Numbered from the stretch's first letter, positions 1-7,209 are shown. The stretch: 7,383 nucleotides of DNA from an uncultured Oscillospiraceae bacterium (GCA_905234575.1 CAJOIG010000142.1:1-7383); one strand, 5' to 3'. Notes: generated by a model not told the origin, from the letters alone. Numbers and translations are program-made.

Positions 1-1730
1 AGATTCCGCCGTTCTGCAGGAGCCAGATGCGCCCGTCCACGTCATATACGTCGTAGATGCTGCCGGCGCCGACGTCGATTCCGGTCAGCTCGCGGAAGTT
101 TCCGTTTTCATAATAGTAGAACTTGTCGCCCGCGCAGACGTAGAAGTTCCCGCTGCCGTCCGCGTCCGGCTTCATGCGGAGCACGACGCCCTGGGACAGG
201 CCCTCCGCAAAGCCGAAATTGATGAGCCCGTCGTCGGTGATCTCGTAGATGCCGCTGCCGTCGGTCCCGACATAAACACGCCCGTTCAGCTCCATGGCGC
301 AGAGGATGGACGCGTTCTCCATGCCGGAGTCCGAGCCGTAGCTCTCCGTGACCCTGCCGTTCTCGAGGATGTTCACGCCGAGCTGGCTTCCCACCAGCAT
401 CCGGCCGTCGGACAGAGGATATACCACGCGGACCTTGTCGCTGTTGAGGCCCGCGGCCACGCCGAAATCGGTGCGCTCGCCGGTCTTCGGGTCGTAGCAG
501 ATGACGCCGTGCTCGGAATAGGTAGCCATCCATACGAGGCCGTCGGCGTCCGCGGTGACGTTCCGCACCCGGAAGCCCTGCCCCTCCTCGGTCAGCGCGT
601 TTTGGACGGGACGCCAGTCCCGGTCAAAGACGAGGACCCCGTTGTCGGTGCCGATGTAGAAAAGGTCGCCGGAGCGGGTGACCGCGTTCACGGTCTGGGT
701 GCCGAGATCGGAGTTGTAGTTGCAGCTGTCAAAGCAGCCCACGGTGTAGCGGATCACGCCGTAATTCGAGGATGCCACCCAGCGGTTGCCTTCGTGGTCC
801 AGGGCGGCCCAGTTGGCGGAAAGCGGATTGCCGCCCGGGGTGTCGACCCGGTGGAAGCCGTCCTCATCCAGAAATCCGAAGCCGTTCAGAGAGCTGACGA
901 GCACGGTGCCGTCGTCCGCGGCGTTCAGGTGGTTGATGGTGGTGACGTCCCCGGTGGAATACTCGGCCAGGACGGTCGGTCCCTCCTCCTCGCAGGCCAT
1001 GCGGAGGTACGTAGATCACGCCGTTTTTGTCGGTGCCGACGGAATAGATCATGCCGCCGGGAAGAATATCGTCGGAGGCGATGGTATAGAGAAACTCGCT
1101 GCCGCGGAAGAGATACAGCGTGCCGCCGCCGGACATGGCCCAGACGACGCCGTTTCGGTCCACGGCGATGTTCAGAAACTGCTCGCCCTCCATCCCCGGA
1201 AAGGCGCAGGGGATGAGGGTGTCGCCGTCCACGCGGGCAATGCCGGAGGTGGAGGCTGTGTAGATGGTACCGTCGGGCGCCTCGGCGAAATCCCGGATGC
1301 AGAGGAAGCTGTGCACGTTTTCCGCGGAGATCATCGTGAACACGTCGTCCCGGAATCGGTACATGCCGGCGTCGTTCGTTCCGATGTACAGGGTGCCGTC
1401 GGAGCTCTCGAACAGGGCGCGGATCGCGGAGCTCATCAGACGGTCGCTGAAATCCGTGAAGGAGGAGCCGTCGTAGCGCAGAAGCCCGCCGTAGCTTCCG
1501 ATCCACAGGTACCCGTTGTCCGCCTGCAGGAGGGTGTTGGCCTCGCCGGTGGGAAGACCGTTCTCCTCGTTGAAGGTGTCCACGATGTAATTGATGTGCT
1601 CCGACTCCGCGTGACCCTCGGCGGCGAACGCCGCCCCCGGAAGGAGCAGCACCAGCGCCAGCAGGAGCGGGAGGGTACGCCGTAGACGCGGGAAACGCCT
1701 GTGATCTATGAAAAGGGAGCCTGTTTTCAT
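1..1730 (-). CDS. Two-component-regulator-type beta-propeller sensor, signal peptide, frameshifted, 3' end outside window
   Basis: The start is ATG at 1730, preceded by an AAAGGAAA ribosome binding site at 1737-1744. Residues 1-36 form a signal peptide (RLRR, a Leu-rich core at 21-30, then AFA before Ala37), so the protein is exported. After it come about 13 repeats of the Reg_prop type, each with a D-G/N-x-hydrophobic-hydrophobic-hydrophobic core followed by G-hydrophobic-x-R/F-aromatic; examples are DNGYLWIGSYGGLLRYDG near 71-88 and DGTLYIGTNDAGMYRF near 111-126. That is nearly two seven-bladed propellers, the usual extracellular ligand-sensing part of hybrid histidine kinases or diguanylate cyclases. 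The frame is lost after about residue 240 (VIY) and resumes one frame over as LRMACEEEGPTVLAEYSTGD, then stays open without stops to base 2. About 577 residues are visible; any transmembrane and output domain lies beyond the left edge. The family call is firm; the ligand and output type are unknown. Confidence 0.85.
1004..1013 (-). other. Frameshift site in the propeller gene
   Basis: Reading leftwards, the frame used by residues 1-241 (plus-strand triplets at positions divisible by 3) gives propeller sequence down to GVIYV and then arginine- and histidine-rich nonsense ending near 864. Propeller-like sequence continues in the frame with triplets starting at 2 mod 3, which itself meets a stop (tca at 1016-1018) just upstream. 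The break is therefore confined to about 1004-1013, around the minus-strand string CTACGTACCTCC. One extra base, four extra bases (for example one GTAC of the period-4 string TACGTAC) or two missing bases would all reconcile the frames. Confidence 0.85.
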
Positions 1731-1783
1731 GGATGATTTCCTTTCCGTAAACGGCGTGTCGGAAAAAAGGACCGGATACAAAA

Positions 1784-1804
1784 ATCTATAATCTATAATC
1801 ATAG
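1784..1804. repeat. 7-bp tandem repeat in the leader of the propeller gene
   Basis: The unit ATCTATA occurs exactly at 1784-1790 and 1791-1797, followed by a degenerate third copy (ATCATAG) at 1798-1804. It sits around the predicted transcription start of the propeller gene, in an AT-rich island of otherwise GC-rich DNA. It may be a regulator site or simple low-complexity sequence; no function can be assigned. Confidence 0.4.
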
Positions 1805-1806
1805 TC

Positions 1807-1835
1807 AATATAACACAACATATAGACTTTCGCAA
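1807..1835 (-). promoter_or_regulatory. Predicted sigma-A-type promoter for the propeller gene
   Basis: On the minus strand TTGCGA (1830-1835) is separated by exactly 17 bp from TATATT (1807-1812). The boxes match the consensus at 4/6 and 5/6 positions. Transcription would begin near 1800, giving a leader of about 70 nt before the ATG at 1730. The promoter lies downstream of the terminator of the lipoprotein gene, so the propeller gene is likely its own transcription unit. Confidence 0.55.
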
Positions 1836-1869
1836 GCCCGGGAAAGCCTTTTGTACACAAATAGAGGGG

Positions 1870-1906
1870 TATAAAATACGCCCGAACGACACAGGCCGTT
1901 CGGGCG
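1870..1906 (-). terminator. Intrinsic terminator of the lipoprotein gene
   Basis: Perfect 10-bp arms CGCCCGAACG (1879-1888) and CGTTCGGGCG (1897-1906) enclose an 8-nt loop. On the minus strand the stem is followed by the T-rich run TATTTTATA, and it begins 22 nt after the lipoprotein stop codon at 1929. On the plus strand it is followed by TTTT and then a G-run, but no plus-strand gene needs it. Confidence 0.85.
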
Positions 1907-1928
1907 TTTTGGGGGGCGTCGGATGGGG

Positions 1929-3467
1929 TCATTCGATGGTATAGCCGCTGATGTCGAACAGGGCGTCGTCCACCGCGCCGTCGATGGCGTAGACCGTGTA
2001 AAAGCTCTCACCGATGTCGAGGGTGCTTGCCTCTGCGGGCGTCTCGAGATAGTAGGCCAGCGTGCCGTCGTCCCGGAAGTAGAAGGCGCCGGCGGTCTGG
2101 TATTCGCTCTGTGCCGGGAAGATCTCGACGGTGTAGGAAGCGCCGTCGACCTCCCGGGTCTCCACAGCGTAATCCGTGCGCGGGGCGGCCATGGTCATGG
2201 CGGCGTAGAGCCCGTCCATCATGAGGATGTTCTGTTGAAGGGACTCGGAATCGATCTCCGTGGCGACATTGCCGCGCATCTCGTCGGGATAGAGGTTGTA
2301 GACCGTGCCGTCCCGAAAGAAGGTGACGACAGCCCCCGAGGCGTCAGCGACCTCCGTGACGCGGTGGGAATAGTACACGCCGTCGCGGGTGTGGACGTCG
2401 AAGAAGCTGTTGGAGTCCAGGTAGTCCGAATGCATGTCATACCGCAGGTGGATGCCGGCGTTCGGATCCAGGCCGGTGTACATGGCATACAGCCGGGAAT
2501 CCGGGACGTTCGCCGCCATGGCTGCCTGGAGCTCTTCCAGGGACATGGGCGCGTAGGCGGAGGTGTCCGCCCCCGCCTGGGCATAGAAAAGGATGAGTTC
2601 CCCGTTTTCCCAGATGTCCACCTCCAGGATCCCGTCGTGGACGACGGCGCCCGCGGTACTGCCGTCGGAAAAGCTCAGCTTGAGCGCACCGCCCTCCGCC
2701 GTCCAGGACGTGATGTCCTCGGCGTTCTCGTTCACGGTCATGTACCCGGTCCCGTCGGCATACAGCGAGAGGACCGAGGTATCCCCGATCGCCCCGGCGT
2801 CCGCGAGGTAGCCCTGGTTTTGCTCGGCGAAGAGGCTGTACTCGCCCTCGGTCGGCCAGGCCGCGGCAGGTTCCGGCTCCGGCGCCGGTTCCTCGGGCGC
2901 GGTCCCGAGTATGCGGGAGGCCAACTCGTCCACCGAGATCGGCGCGTAGGCGGAGGTGTCCGCCCCCGGAGCGGCGAAGCAGGCGGAGAAGCCCTCCTCA
3001 ATCATGAGCGTCATGATGCCGCCGCGGATCGTGCCGTCCACGACGGAGACGCCCGCCTGGAACTGCAGAGCCTCGCCGTCCATGGTCCACCAGTCGATGG
3101 GGCCCTGGTTTTCATCGCCCCAGAACAGATACCCGGTCCCGTCATCCTTCAGGGTTACGGTCCAGGATTCCATCTCCGGCATGCTCACATACTGGTCTTC
3201 GATCTCGGGCACGGGGATGTCGAGCCCAAGCATCGATACGACATACGCGGGGCTGAAAACGCTGCAGAAGAAGGAATACTCTCCCGCAGTCGCGGCCAGC
3301 GCCGGATCGACGTTTTTTTCCTGGCCCTTGGCGCGGAGGGCGGACGCCGCGGCGATGCCGGAGCTTTCCGCAGCCGGTTCCTCCGCCGGTTTGCTCCCGC
3401 AGCCCGCCAGGGCGAGCAGCATTGCCAGCGCCAGCAGGAGGGAGAGGATCGAAGCGATTTTTTTCAT
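1929..3467 (-). CDS. Lipoprotein of unknown function with a duplicated domain, 512 aa
   Basis: The start is ATG at 3467, 7 nt from AAGGAG (3475-3480); the frame stays open further upstream, but that stretch reads as basic, non-protein-like sequence across the preceding terminator. Residues 1-23 are a lipoprotein signal with lipobox L20-A-G-C23, so the mature protein should be lipid-anchored to the outer face of the membrane. After a Pro/Glu/Ala linker come two related domains (about 60-187 and 205-318). Each opens with GEYS, contains a DGTGY strand and ends in the motif GADTSAYAP followed by an acidic helix (SVDEL or SLEEL). A second Pro/Glu linker (189-204) separates them. The C-terminal part (about 322-512) is a different, beta-rich region with alternating charged and aromatic strands such as DGVYYSHRV and AFYFRDDGTLAYYLE. 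That could be a lipid-binding LolA/LprG-like fold, but this is a guess from texture. No catalytic motif is evident. Confidence 0.85.
   Translation of the reverse strand: MKKIASILSLLLALAMLLALAGCGSKPAEEPAAESSGIAAASALRAKGQEKNVDPALAATAGEYSFFCSVFSPAYVVSMLGLDIPVPEIEDQYVSMPEMESWTVTLKDDGTGYLFWGDENQGPIDWWTMDGEALQFQAGVSVVDGTIRGGIMTLMIEEGFSACFAAPGADTSAYAPISVDELASRILGTAPEEPAPEPEPAAAWPTEGEYSLFAEQNQGYLADAGAIGDTSVLSLYADGTGYMTVNENAEDITSWTAEGGALKLSFSDGSTAGAVVHDGILEVDIWENGELILFYAQAGADTSAYAPMSLEELQAAMAANVPDSRLYAMYTGLDPNAGIHLRYDMHSDYLDSNSFFDVHTRDGVYYSHRVTEVADASGAVVTFFRDGTVYNLYPDEMRGNVATEIDSESLQQNILMMDGLYAAMTMAAPRTDYAVETREVDGASYTVEIFPAQSEYQTAGAFYFRDDGTLAYYLETPAEASTLDIGESFYTVYAIDGAVDDALFDISGYTIE
2548..2968. repeat. 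28-bp exact direct repeat marking an internal domain duplication
   Basis: The bases 2548-2575 and 2941-2968 are identical over 28 bp. On the minus strand they encode the GADTSAYAP motif that closes each of the two duplicated lipoprotein domains. The copies start 393 bp (131 codons) apart, so the duplication keeps the frame. Confidence 0.85.
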
Positions 3468-3474
3468 CGGTTTT

Positions 3475-3480
3475 CTCCTT
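3475..3480 (-). promoter_or_regulatory. Ribosome binding site fixing the lipoprotein start
   Basis: AAGGAG on the minus strand lies 7 nt before the ATG at 3467. It decides the start in favour of MKKIASIL with its lipobox rather than any upstream in-frame codon. Confidence 0.8.
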
Positions 3481-3542
3481 TTTCTGAAACAGGATAGTGA
3501 GACGGTATGACAGCTGAAGCAATCACCGGATCTAAATACATA

Positions 3543-3555
3543 GATCGCCTCGATC
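3543..3555. promoter_or_regulatory. Small perfect inverted repeat at the predicted lipoprotein transcription start
   Basis: GATCG-CCT-CGATC is a 13-bp perfect inverted repeat with 5-bp arms. It lies immediately downstream of the predicted -10 box (3558-3563), where a repressor operator could act. Arms this short can occur by chance, so the operator reading is weak. Confidence 0.25.
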
Positions 3556-3557
3556 AC

Positions 3558-3586
3558 AGGATAACAAATTGCGTGAATTATTGCAA
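3558..3586 (-). promoter_or_regulatory. Predicted promoter for the lipoprotein gene
   Basis: TTGCAA (3581-3586) and TATCCT (3558-3563) on the minus strand are 17 bp apart, each matching the consensus at 4/6 positions. The leader would be about 85 nt. Its place after the strong terminator at 3607-3637 supports an independent transcription unit. Confidence 0.4.
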
Positions 3587-3606
3587 GTTGGACCAGGCCG
3601 ATAGAT

Positions 3607-3637
3607 AAAAAGCTCCCCCGGCGGTTCGCCGGGGGAG
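3607..3637 (-). terminator. Strong intrinsic terminator of the DHH phosphoesterase gene
   Basis: Eleven-base arms CTCCCCCGGCG (3613-3623) and CGCCGGGGGAG (3627-3637) form a very GC-rich hairpin with a 3-nt loop. On the minus strand it is followed by C and then TTTTT (3607-3611). It starts 6 nt after the stop codon at 3644. Confidence 0.93.
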
Positions 3638-3643
3638 GAGGGT

Positions 3644-4573
3644 TCAGGCGTTCAGAGCCTCGATGATCTTCGGGAGCTGGGCGTCCACCAGGTCGTTGTC
3701 GAGCTGGCAGGTGCCGGCGTTGCGGTGTCCGCCGCCGCCGTAGGCAAGGCACAACTCGCCGATGTCCACGTCGGACGCTTTGTTGAGGATGGACTTGCCG
3801 ATCATGACGGCGGTGTTCTGCTTCTGGAAGCCCCAGGCCACATGGACGGAGATCTGGGCCTCGGGATAGAGGGCGTAGATCATGAAGCGGTTGCCGGCGT
3901 GGATGATCTCCTCGTTCCGGAGGTCCAGGACGACGACCTTGCCGTGGACCTTGGCGATACGCCGCAGCTGGGCCTCAAAGAGCTCCGCCTGCTGGAAGTA
4001 GAGATCGACGCGCTCCTTGACGTCCGGCAGCTCGAGGATCTGGTCGATGGAATGCTCCATGCAGTAGCTGATGAGCTCCATCATCAACTCGTAGTTGGAG
4101 ATGCGGAACTGGCGGAAGCGCCCGAGCCCGGTGCGCGGGTCCATGAGGTAGTGCAGCAGCACCCAGCCGGTGGGGTGGAGGATCTCCTCCAGGGTGAAGT
4201 CCGCACTGTCGCCCTTGTCCACCGCGCGCATGAGCTCCTCGCTGATGCGTGGGAAGGCCTCCTTGCCGCCGTAGTAGTCGTAGACGACCCGGGCGGCACT
4301 GCGGGCGTTGGGATCGATGATGAGCTTGCCGCCGGTCTCCTCGGCCTTCAGGCGGTCGATCTCGGATTCGTGGTGGTCAAAGGCCAGACCGACCCGCGGA
4401 TCGTAGGGCAGGTTCGTGGTGATGTCGTTCGCGGACAGCTCGATCTTGCCGTCCTGCACGTCCTTCGGGTGGACGAACTTGATGTCGTCGATGATGTCAA
4501 GCTCCCGCAGCATCATCGCGCAGGCGAGGCCGTCGAAATCGCTCCGGGTGACCAGTCTTTTTTTCTGTTCCAT
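3644..4573 (-). CDS. DHH-family phosphoesterase, exopolyphosphatase-like, 309 aa
   Basis: The start is ATG at 4573, 6 nt after GGAGG (4580-4584). The protein shows the DHH superfamily signature: S-D12-F-D14-G near the N-terminus, F-D67-H68-H69-E as motif III, a further acidic motif VD119-KGD122-S, and the C-terminal substrate-binding loop GGGGHRNAG at 279-287 characteristic of the DHHA1-type half. These aspartates and histidines are the metal ligands of a Mn/Mg-dependent phosphoesterase. Known family members hydrolyse polyphosphate, nanoRNA or cyclic dinucleotide products; the exact substrate of this stand-alone, soluble member is not deducible. The 309-aa length fits a protein with only the DHH and DHHA1 parts and no membrane or CBS domains. 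It follows the molybdoenzyme operon by 88 bp but has its own promoter and terminator, so a functional link is doubtful. Confidence 0.9.
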   Translation of the reverse strand: MEQKKRLVTRSDFDGLACAMMLRELDIIDDIKFVHPKDVQDGKIELSANDITTNLPYDPRVGLAFDHHESEIDRLKAEETGGKLIIDPNARSAARVVYDYYGGKEAFPRISEELMRAVDKGDSADFTLEEILHPTGWVLLHYLMDPRTGLGRFRQFRISNYELMMELISYCMEHSIDQILELPDVKERVDLYFQQAELFEAQLRRIAKVHGKVVVLDLRNEEIIHAGNRFMIYALYPEAQISVHVAWGFQKQNTAVMIGKSILNKASDVDIGELCLAYGGGGHRNAGTCQLDNDLVDAQLPKIIEALNA

Positions 4574-4595
4574 AAGGCTCCTCCGTGTTTTGAAA

Positions 4596-4614
4596 CGGCC
4601 GTTCCACGCGGCCG
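4596..4614 (-). terminator. Hairpin between the ferredoxin and DHH genes, possible weak terminator or attenuator
   Basis: CGGCCG at 4609-4614 and again at 4596-4601 (self-complementary, 7-nt spacer) forms a GC-rich hairpin. On the minus strand it is followed by TTTCAAAAC, a poor U-tract. It could weakly terminate the molybdoenzyme operon, or act in the leader of the DHH gene, since it lies just after the predicted start near 4624. Both roles are inference. Confidence 0.4.
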
Positions 4615-4630
4615 ATTTGGTTCTCGTTCG

Positions 4631-4659
4631 ATTATACCGCATCCATCCGGAATAATCCA
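4631..4659 (-). promoter_or_regulatory. Predicted promoter for the DHH phosphoesterase gene
   Basis: A perfect TATAAT -10 box lies at 4631-4636 on the minus strand, 17 bp from a weak -35 element TGGATT (4654-4659). The -35 begins only 3 bp after the stop codon of the ferredoxin gene. The predicted leader is about 50 nt. Confidence 0.55.
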
Positions 4660-4661
4660 GT

Positions 4662-5108
4662 CTAACCGTTGCTTTCCGGATGGGAAGCCAGCCGCAGGGC
4701 GTCGAAGGGACAGACCTTGACGCAGGCGGGCAAAAGTCCCTGCCGGACGCGATCGACGCAGCCGTCGCATTTGTGCATGATCCCGTCGTCGTCCGGTATG
4801 GGAGCGCCTGCCGGACAGACCTCCGCGCAGCGCCCGCATCCGATGCAGCGGCCCGGGTCGAGCAGGACGAAGCCGGTCGACGGGTCCCGGGAAATGCAGT
4901 CCGCGGGACATGCGGCAAGGCAGGGCGCGTCTTCGCAGTGCCGGCAGGATACGGAGCGATACGCGAACCGGACCTGACGGCCGCGGCCTTCCTCGCGAAT
5001 TTCGATGCGCCGCAGCGGAAGGCCGGTGCTGTTCTGATCCCGGCAGGCCACGACGCAGGCGCCGCAGGCGATGCAGCGACCGGGCAGAAGCTCGACGGTG
5101 TGCCTCAT
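4662..5108 (-). CDS. Four-cluster [4Fe-4S] ferredoxin-type electron-transfer subunit, 148 aa
   Basis: This is the iron-sulfur partner of the upstream molybdoenzyme, of the DmsB/HybA/NrfC-like class. It has sixteen cysteines in the expected ferredoxin pattern: C12-x2-C15-x2-C18-x3-C22, C55-x2-C58-x4-C63-x3-C67 (SCRHCEDAPCLAAC), C88-x2-C91-x2-C94-x3-C98-P, and C114-x2-C117-x11-C129-x3-C133-P. A seventeenth, C71, is extra. Together these can bind four [4Fe-4S] clusters that relay electrons to or from the molybdenum subunit. At 148 aa it is much shorter than DmsB (about 205 aa), lacking most insertions, and it has no C-terminal transmembrane helix or signal peptide, so it should be cytoplasmic. 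The ATG overlaps the stop of the preceding gene (ATGA at 5108-5105), with AAAGGAGGG at 5115-5123 giving 7-nt spacing from AGGAGG, so the two are translationally coupled. The stop is TAG at 4662. Confidence 0.93.
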   Translation of the reverse strand: MRHTVELLPGRCIACGACVVACRDQNSTGLPLRRIEIREEGRGRQVRFAYRSVSCRHCEDAPCLAACPADCISRDPSTGFVLLDPGRCIGCGRCAEVCPAGAPIPDDDGIMHKCDGCVDRVRQGLLPACVKVCPFDALRLASHPESNG

Positions 5109-7209
5109 GTCTCGCCCTCCTTTGCCTTCCGAACGGAGCAGGGCACCTGCTTGTATCCCGGGAACCCGGTTGCGGGGTCCAGGTGGTCCAGGGGGATGAG
5201 CCGGTTCACGTTGGCCTCCCGATAGCCGTGGATCATGTGGATCTCCCCGCGGTTCGCGGTCTCAGTGACCAGGGCCTTGACGGTGATCCGATCCGCGGCG
5301 GTCTCCAGCACAATGTCGTCCCCGGTGCGGATGCCGAGGGTGTCGGCATCGTCGGCGCTGAGCTCCGCCGAGGGTTCGGGCCGGAACTCCCGGAGCCAGG
5401 GGATCTCGTGCGCGCGGGAATGGATCGTGTAGGGCAGGCGTCCTCCGGCAATCAGCGTGAAGGGATAGTCCGGCGTCTCAGGTTCGGACTGAAACTCCGG
5501 CAGCGGCGCAACGCCCCGGTCGGTATACCCAGCTCGCTGTACAGCTCGATCCTGCCCGTGGGCGTGGGGATGTCCTTCAAGTACGATCCCGGCACATAGG
5601 GCGCGGCGTTCGGCGCGGGCACCGGAAGGGGACTGTCCTTGACCGCCTCCCAGTCCGTGATTCCCGAAGGAGCGAGAATGTACCGAATGCAGGCGTCGTA
5701 TCCGGCTTCCAGGAGCTCGTCGCCGAGGCCCATCCGGGCGGAGAGCTCGCAGAGGATGTCGGTGTCGGGCCGGCTGTCGTATAGGGGCGGGATCGCGGGC
5801 TTTGTGAAGTTTACGAAGCGCCCGGCGTAGCATTTTGCTTCGCCGCGCTCATAGGATGTGCAGGCGGGAAGCACGATGTCTGCGCGGCGGCACACATCGG
5901 TCCAGACGATGTCGGCGGCAAGAATGAAATCCATTCGGTCCATCGCGGCAAGAAAGCGGGGCGACTCCGGATACATCCGGTCGTTCACGCCAAAGCAGGC
6001 CATGCCGCGGATGGGGTAGGGGATGCCGGACTCGATCTGACGGACGAGATCCATCCCCTGGCCCTCGTCCACGATGTCCGTCCACAGGGGAAAGCGCTCC
6101 TCGCCGACGGCTTTTTTGCAGCGGGTCGGGCGGCGCTCGTCGATGAACTCGCGCTCCCGGGAGACAAAGCCGCCGTCGGAGTGGCAGAAGCTCTCGTTTA
6201 TGGGCACGACGCCCGGCTGCCGGTCGATCCGTCCAAGCAGGACCATGAGACTGAGCACCGCCCGATGGGTGTTGAAGCCGTTCCGGCGATGGGTGAGGGC
6301 GTTGCTCGGCAGGATGACGGCTGTGGAATCCTCCCCCAGAAGACGGGCAAGCTCCCGGATCTCCTCCGCGGGAACGCCGGTGACGGCCTCGGCACGCTCC
6401 GGCGTAAACGCCGATACCATGGCGCGATACGCCGCAAAGCCGTGGACATAGCGCCCGATAAAGTCAGCGTCATGCCGGCCGTCTTGGATGATGCAGTTTG
6501 CGATGGCGTGGGCGAGGGCGGCGTCCGTTCCGACCCGGGGGCGAAGATACCGATCAGCCAGGCTCTGCGCGGTGGGTGTCTGACGCGGGTCAATGACAAG
6601 AATTCGGCACCCGCTTTCGTGCATGCGCCGGAGCGTTCGCCCGAGAGGAAAGGAGTTTACCAGGGGATTAGAGCCCCAAAGGACAAGCGTATGCGCGCCC
6701 TTCAGCGAGAGCTTCATCGTGCGTCCGAACAGCGTGGTCTGGCTCATGACCTCCGCCTGGTGGCAGGCGCTGGACTCGGTCAGATAATTCTCCGTTCCGA
6801 AGGAATGGGCCAGGCGGTGCAGGAACGGGCGGAACCACTTGGGGTATCCGGCCATCCAGACGACACTGTCCGGGTCCGCTTTCCGCAGTTTCAGGAGGTT
6901 TTCGGTACATATATCCAGGGCCTCGTCCCAGGAGATGACGGCATATTCGCCGCTGCCCCTCGGTCCGACACGCTTCATCGGCGAACGGATGCGGTCCGGA
7001 TGGTAAAGGAATTGCCGTCCGGCGGCGCCCTTAACGCAGAGTCGTCCGTCGCTGCCGGGGAACCCGTCCGTTCCCTCCAGCTTCACGATGACGCCGTTTT
7101 GCACATACGCGTCCACGCCGCACTGCGGTCCGGGGGTGCAGATGTCGCACATGGTATGACGGATCTCCATGTCCGGTCCCGGCAGCCTGGGGCTCGGCAC
7201 CTCGCTCAT
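5105..7209 (-). CDS. DMSO-reductase-family molybdopterin oxidoreductase, catalytic subunit, one frameshift
   Basis: The catalytic subunit is about 701 aa after repair of one missing base at 5528-5530. Residues 21-58 hold the N-terminal [4Fe-4S] site C21-x2-C24-x5-C30-x27-C58 followed by K60, the lysine that commonly links cluster and pterin. Then come ISWDEAL (92-98), a probable molybdenum ligand C149 followed by H150 in TESSACHQAE, a cofactor segment LWGSNPL, VIDPRQTPTA and GTDAALA. After the frame break comes the C-terminal dinucleotide-binding domain (about 582-695: AGGRLPYTIHSRAHE, HGYREANVNRLIP). Cys as Mo ligand separates it from Ser (DMSO reductase) and Asp (NarG) types. No Tat signal is seen, so it should be cytoplasmic. 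The start at 7209 is supported by GGAGGTGA at 7216-7223; Met14 lacks a ribosome site. It is coupled to the ferredoxin gene by ATGA. The substrate is unknown; formate dehydrogenase, thiosulfate/polysulfide reductase-like or aromatic hydroxyl-transfer roles cannot be told apart here. Confidence 0.9.
5525..5532 (-). other. Frameshift site in the molybdoenzyme gene
   Basis: The upstream frame reads GRIELYSEL down to the CTG at 5532-5530, then runs into unrelated sequence and stops at 5452. The downstream frame begins sensibly with YTDRGVAPLPEF at 5527 and continues to the true stop at 5105. Adding one G to the minus-strand GGG (plus CCC, 5528-5530) restores a continuous SELGYTDRGVAPLPEF. The break thus coincides with a short homopolymer. 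Confidence 0.9.

Noticed and set aside
509..1216. Open plus-strand frame of 235 codons opposite the propeller gene
   Set aside because: It lies in codon register opposite the propeller repeats and reads as low-complexity Val/Gly/Arg sequence.
1731..1892. Possible longer N-terminus of the propeller protein starting at 1892
   Set aside because: It would read through the promoter and part of the preceding terminator; the ATG at 1730 has a good ribosome site and starts a signal peptide.
1923..3497. Long open frame of 524 codons on the plus strand
   Set aside because: It is antisense to the lipoprotein gene, has no lipobox or family signature, and has Val/Gly/Arg-rich composition typical of a shadow frame in GC-rich DNA.
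3725..4720. Open plus-strand frame of 331 codons
   Set aside because: It mirrors the DHH phosphoesterase codons; the minus-strand reading carries the DHH and GGGHRNAG motifs, the plus-strand reading none.
5525..5532. Programmed ribosomal frameshifting in the molybdoenzyme
   Set aside because: There is no slippery heptamer at the junction and the family is not known for recoding; a missing homopolymer base explains it more simply.
6761..6766. Selenocysteine at the molybdenum ligand position
   Set aside because: Codon 149 is TGC (Cys), not TGA, so the enzyme is a Cys variant.
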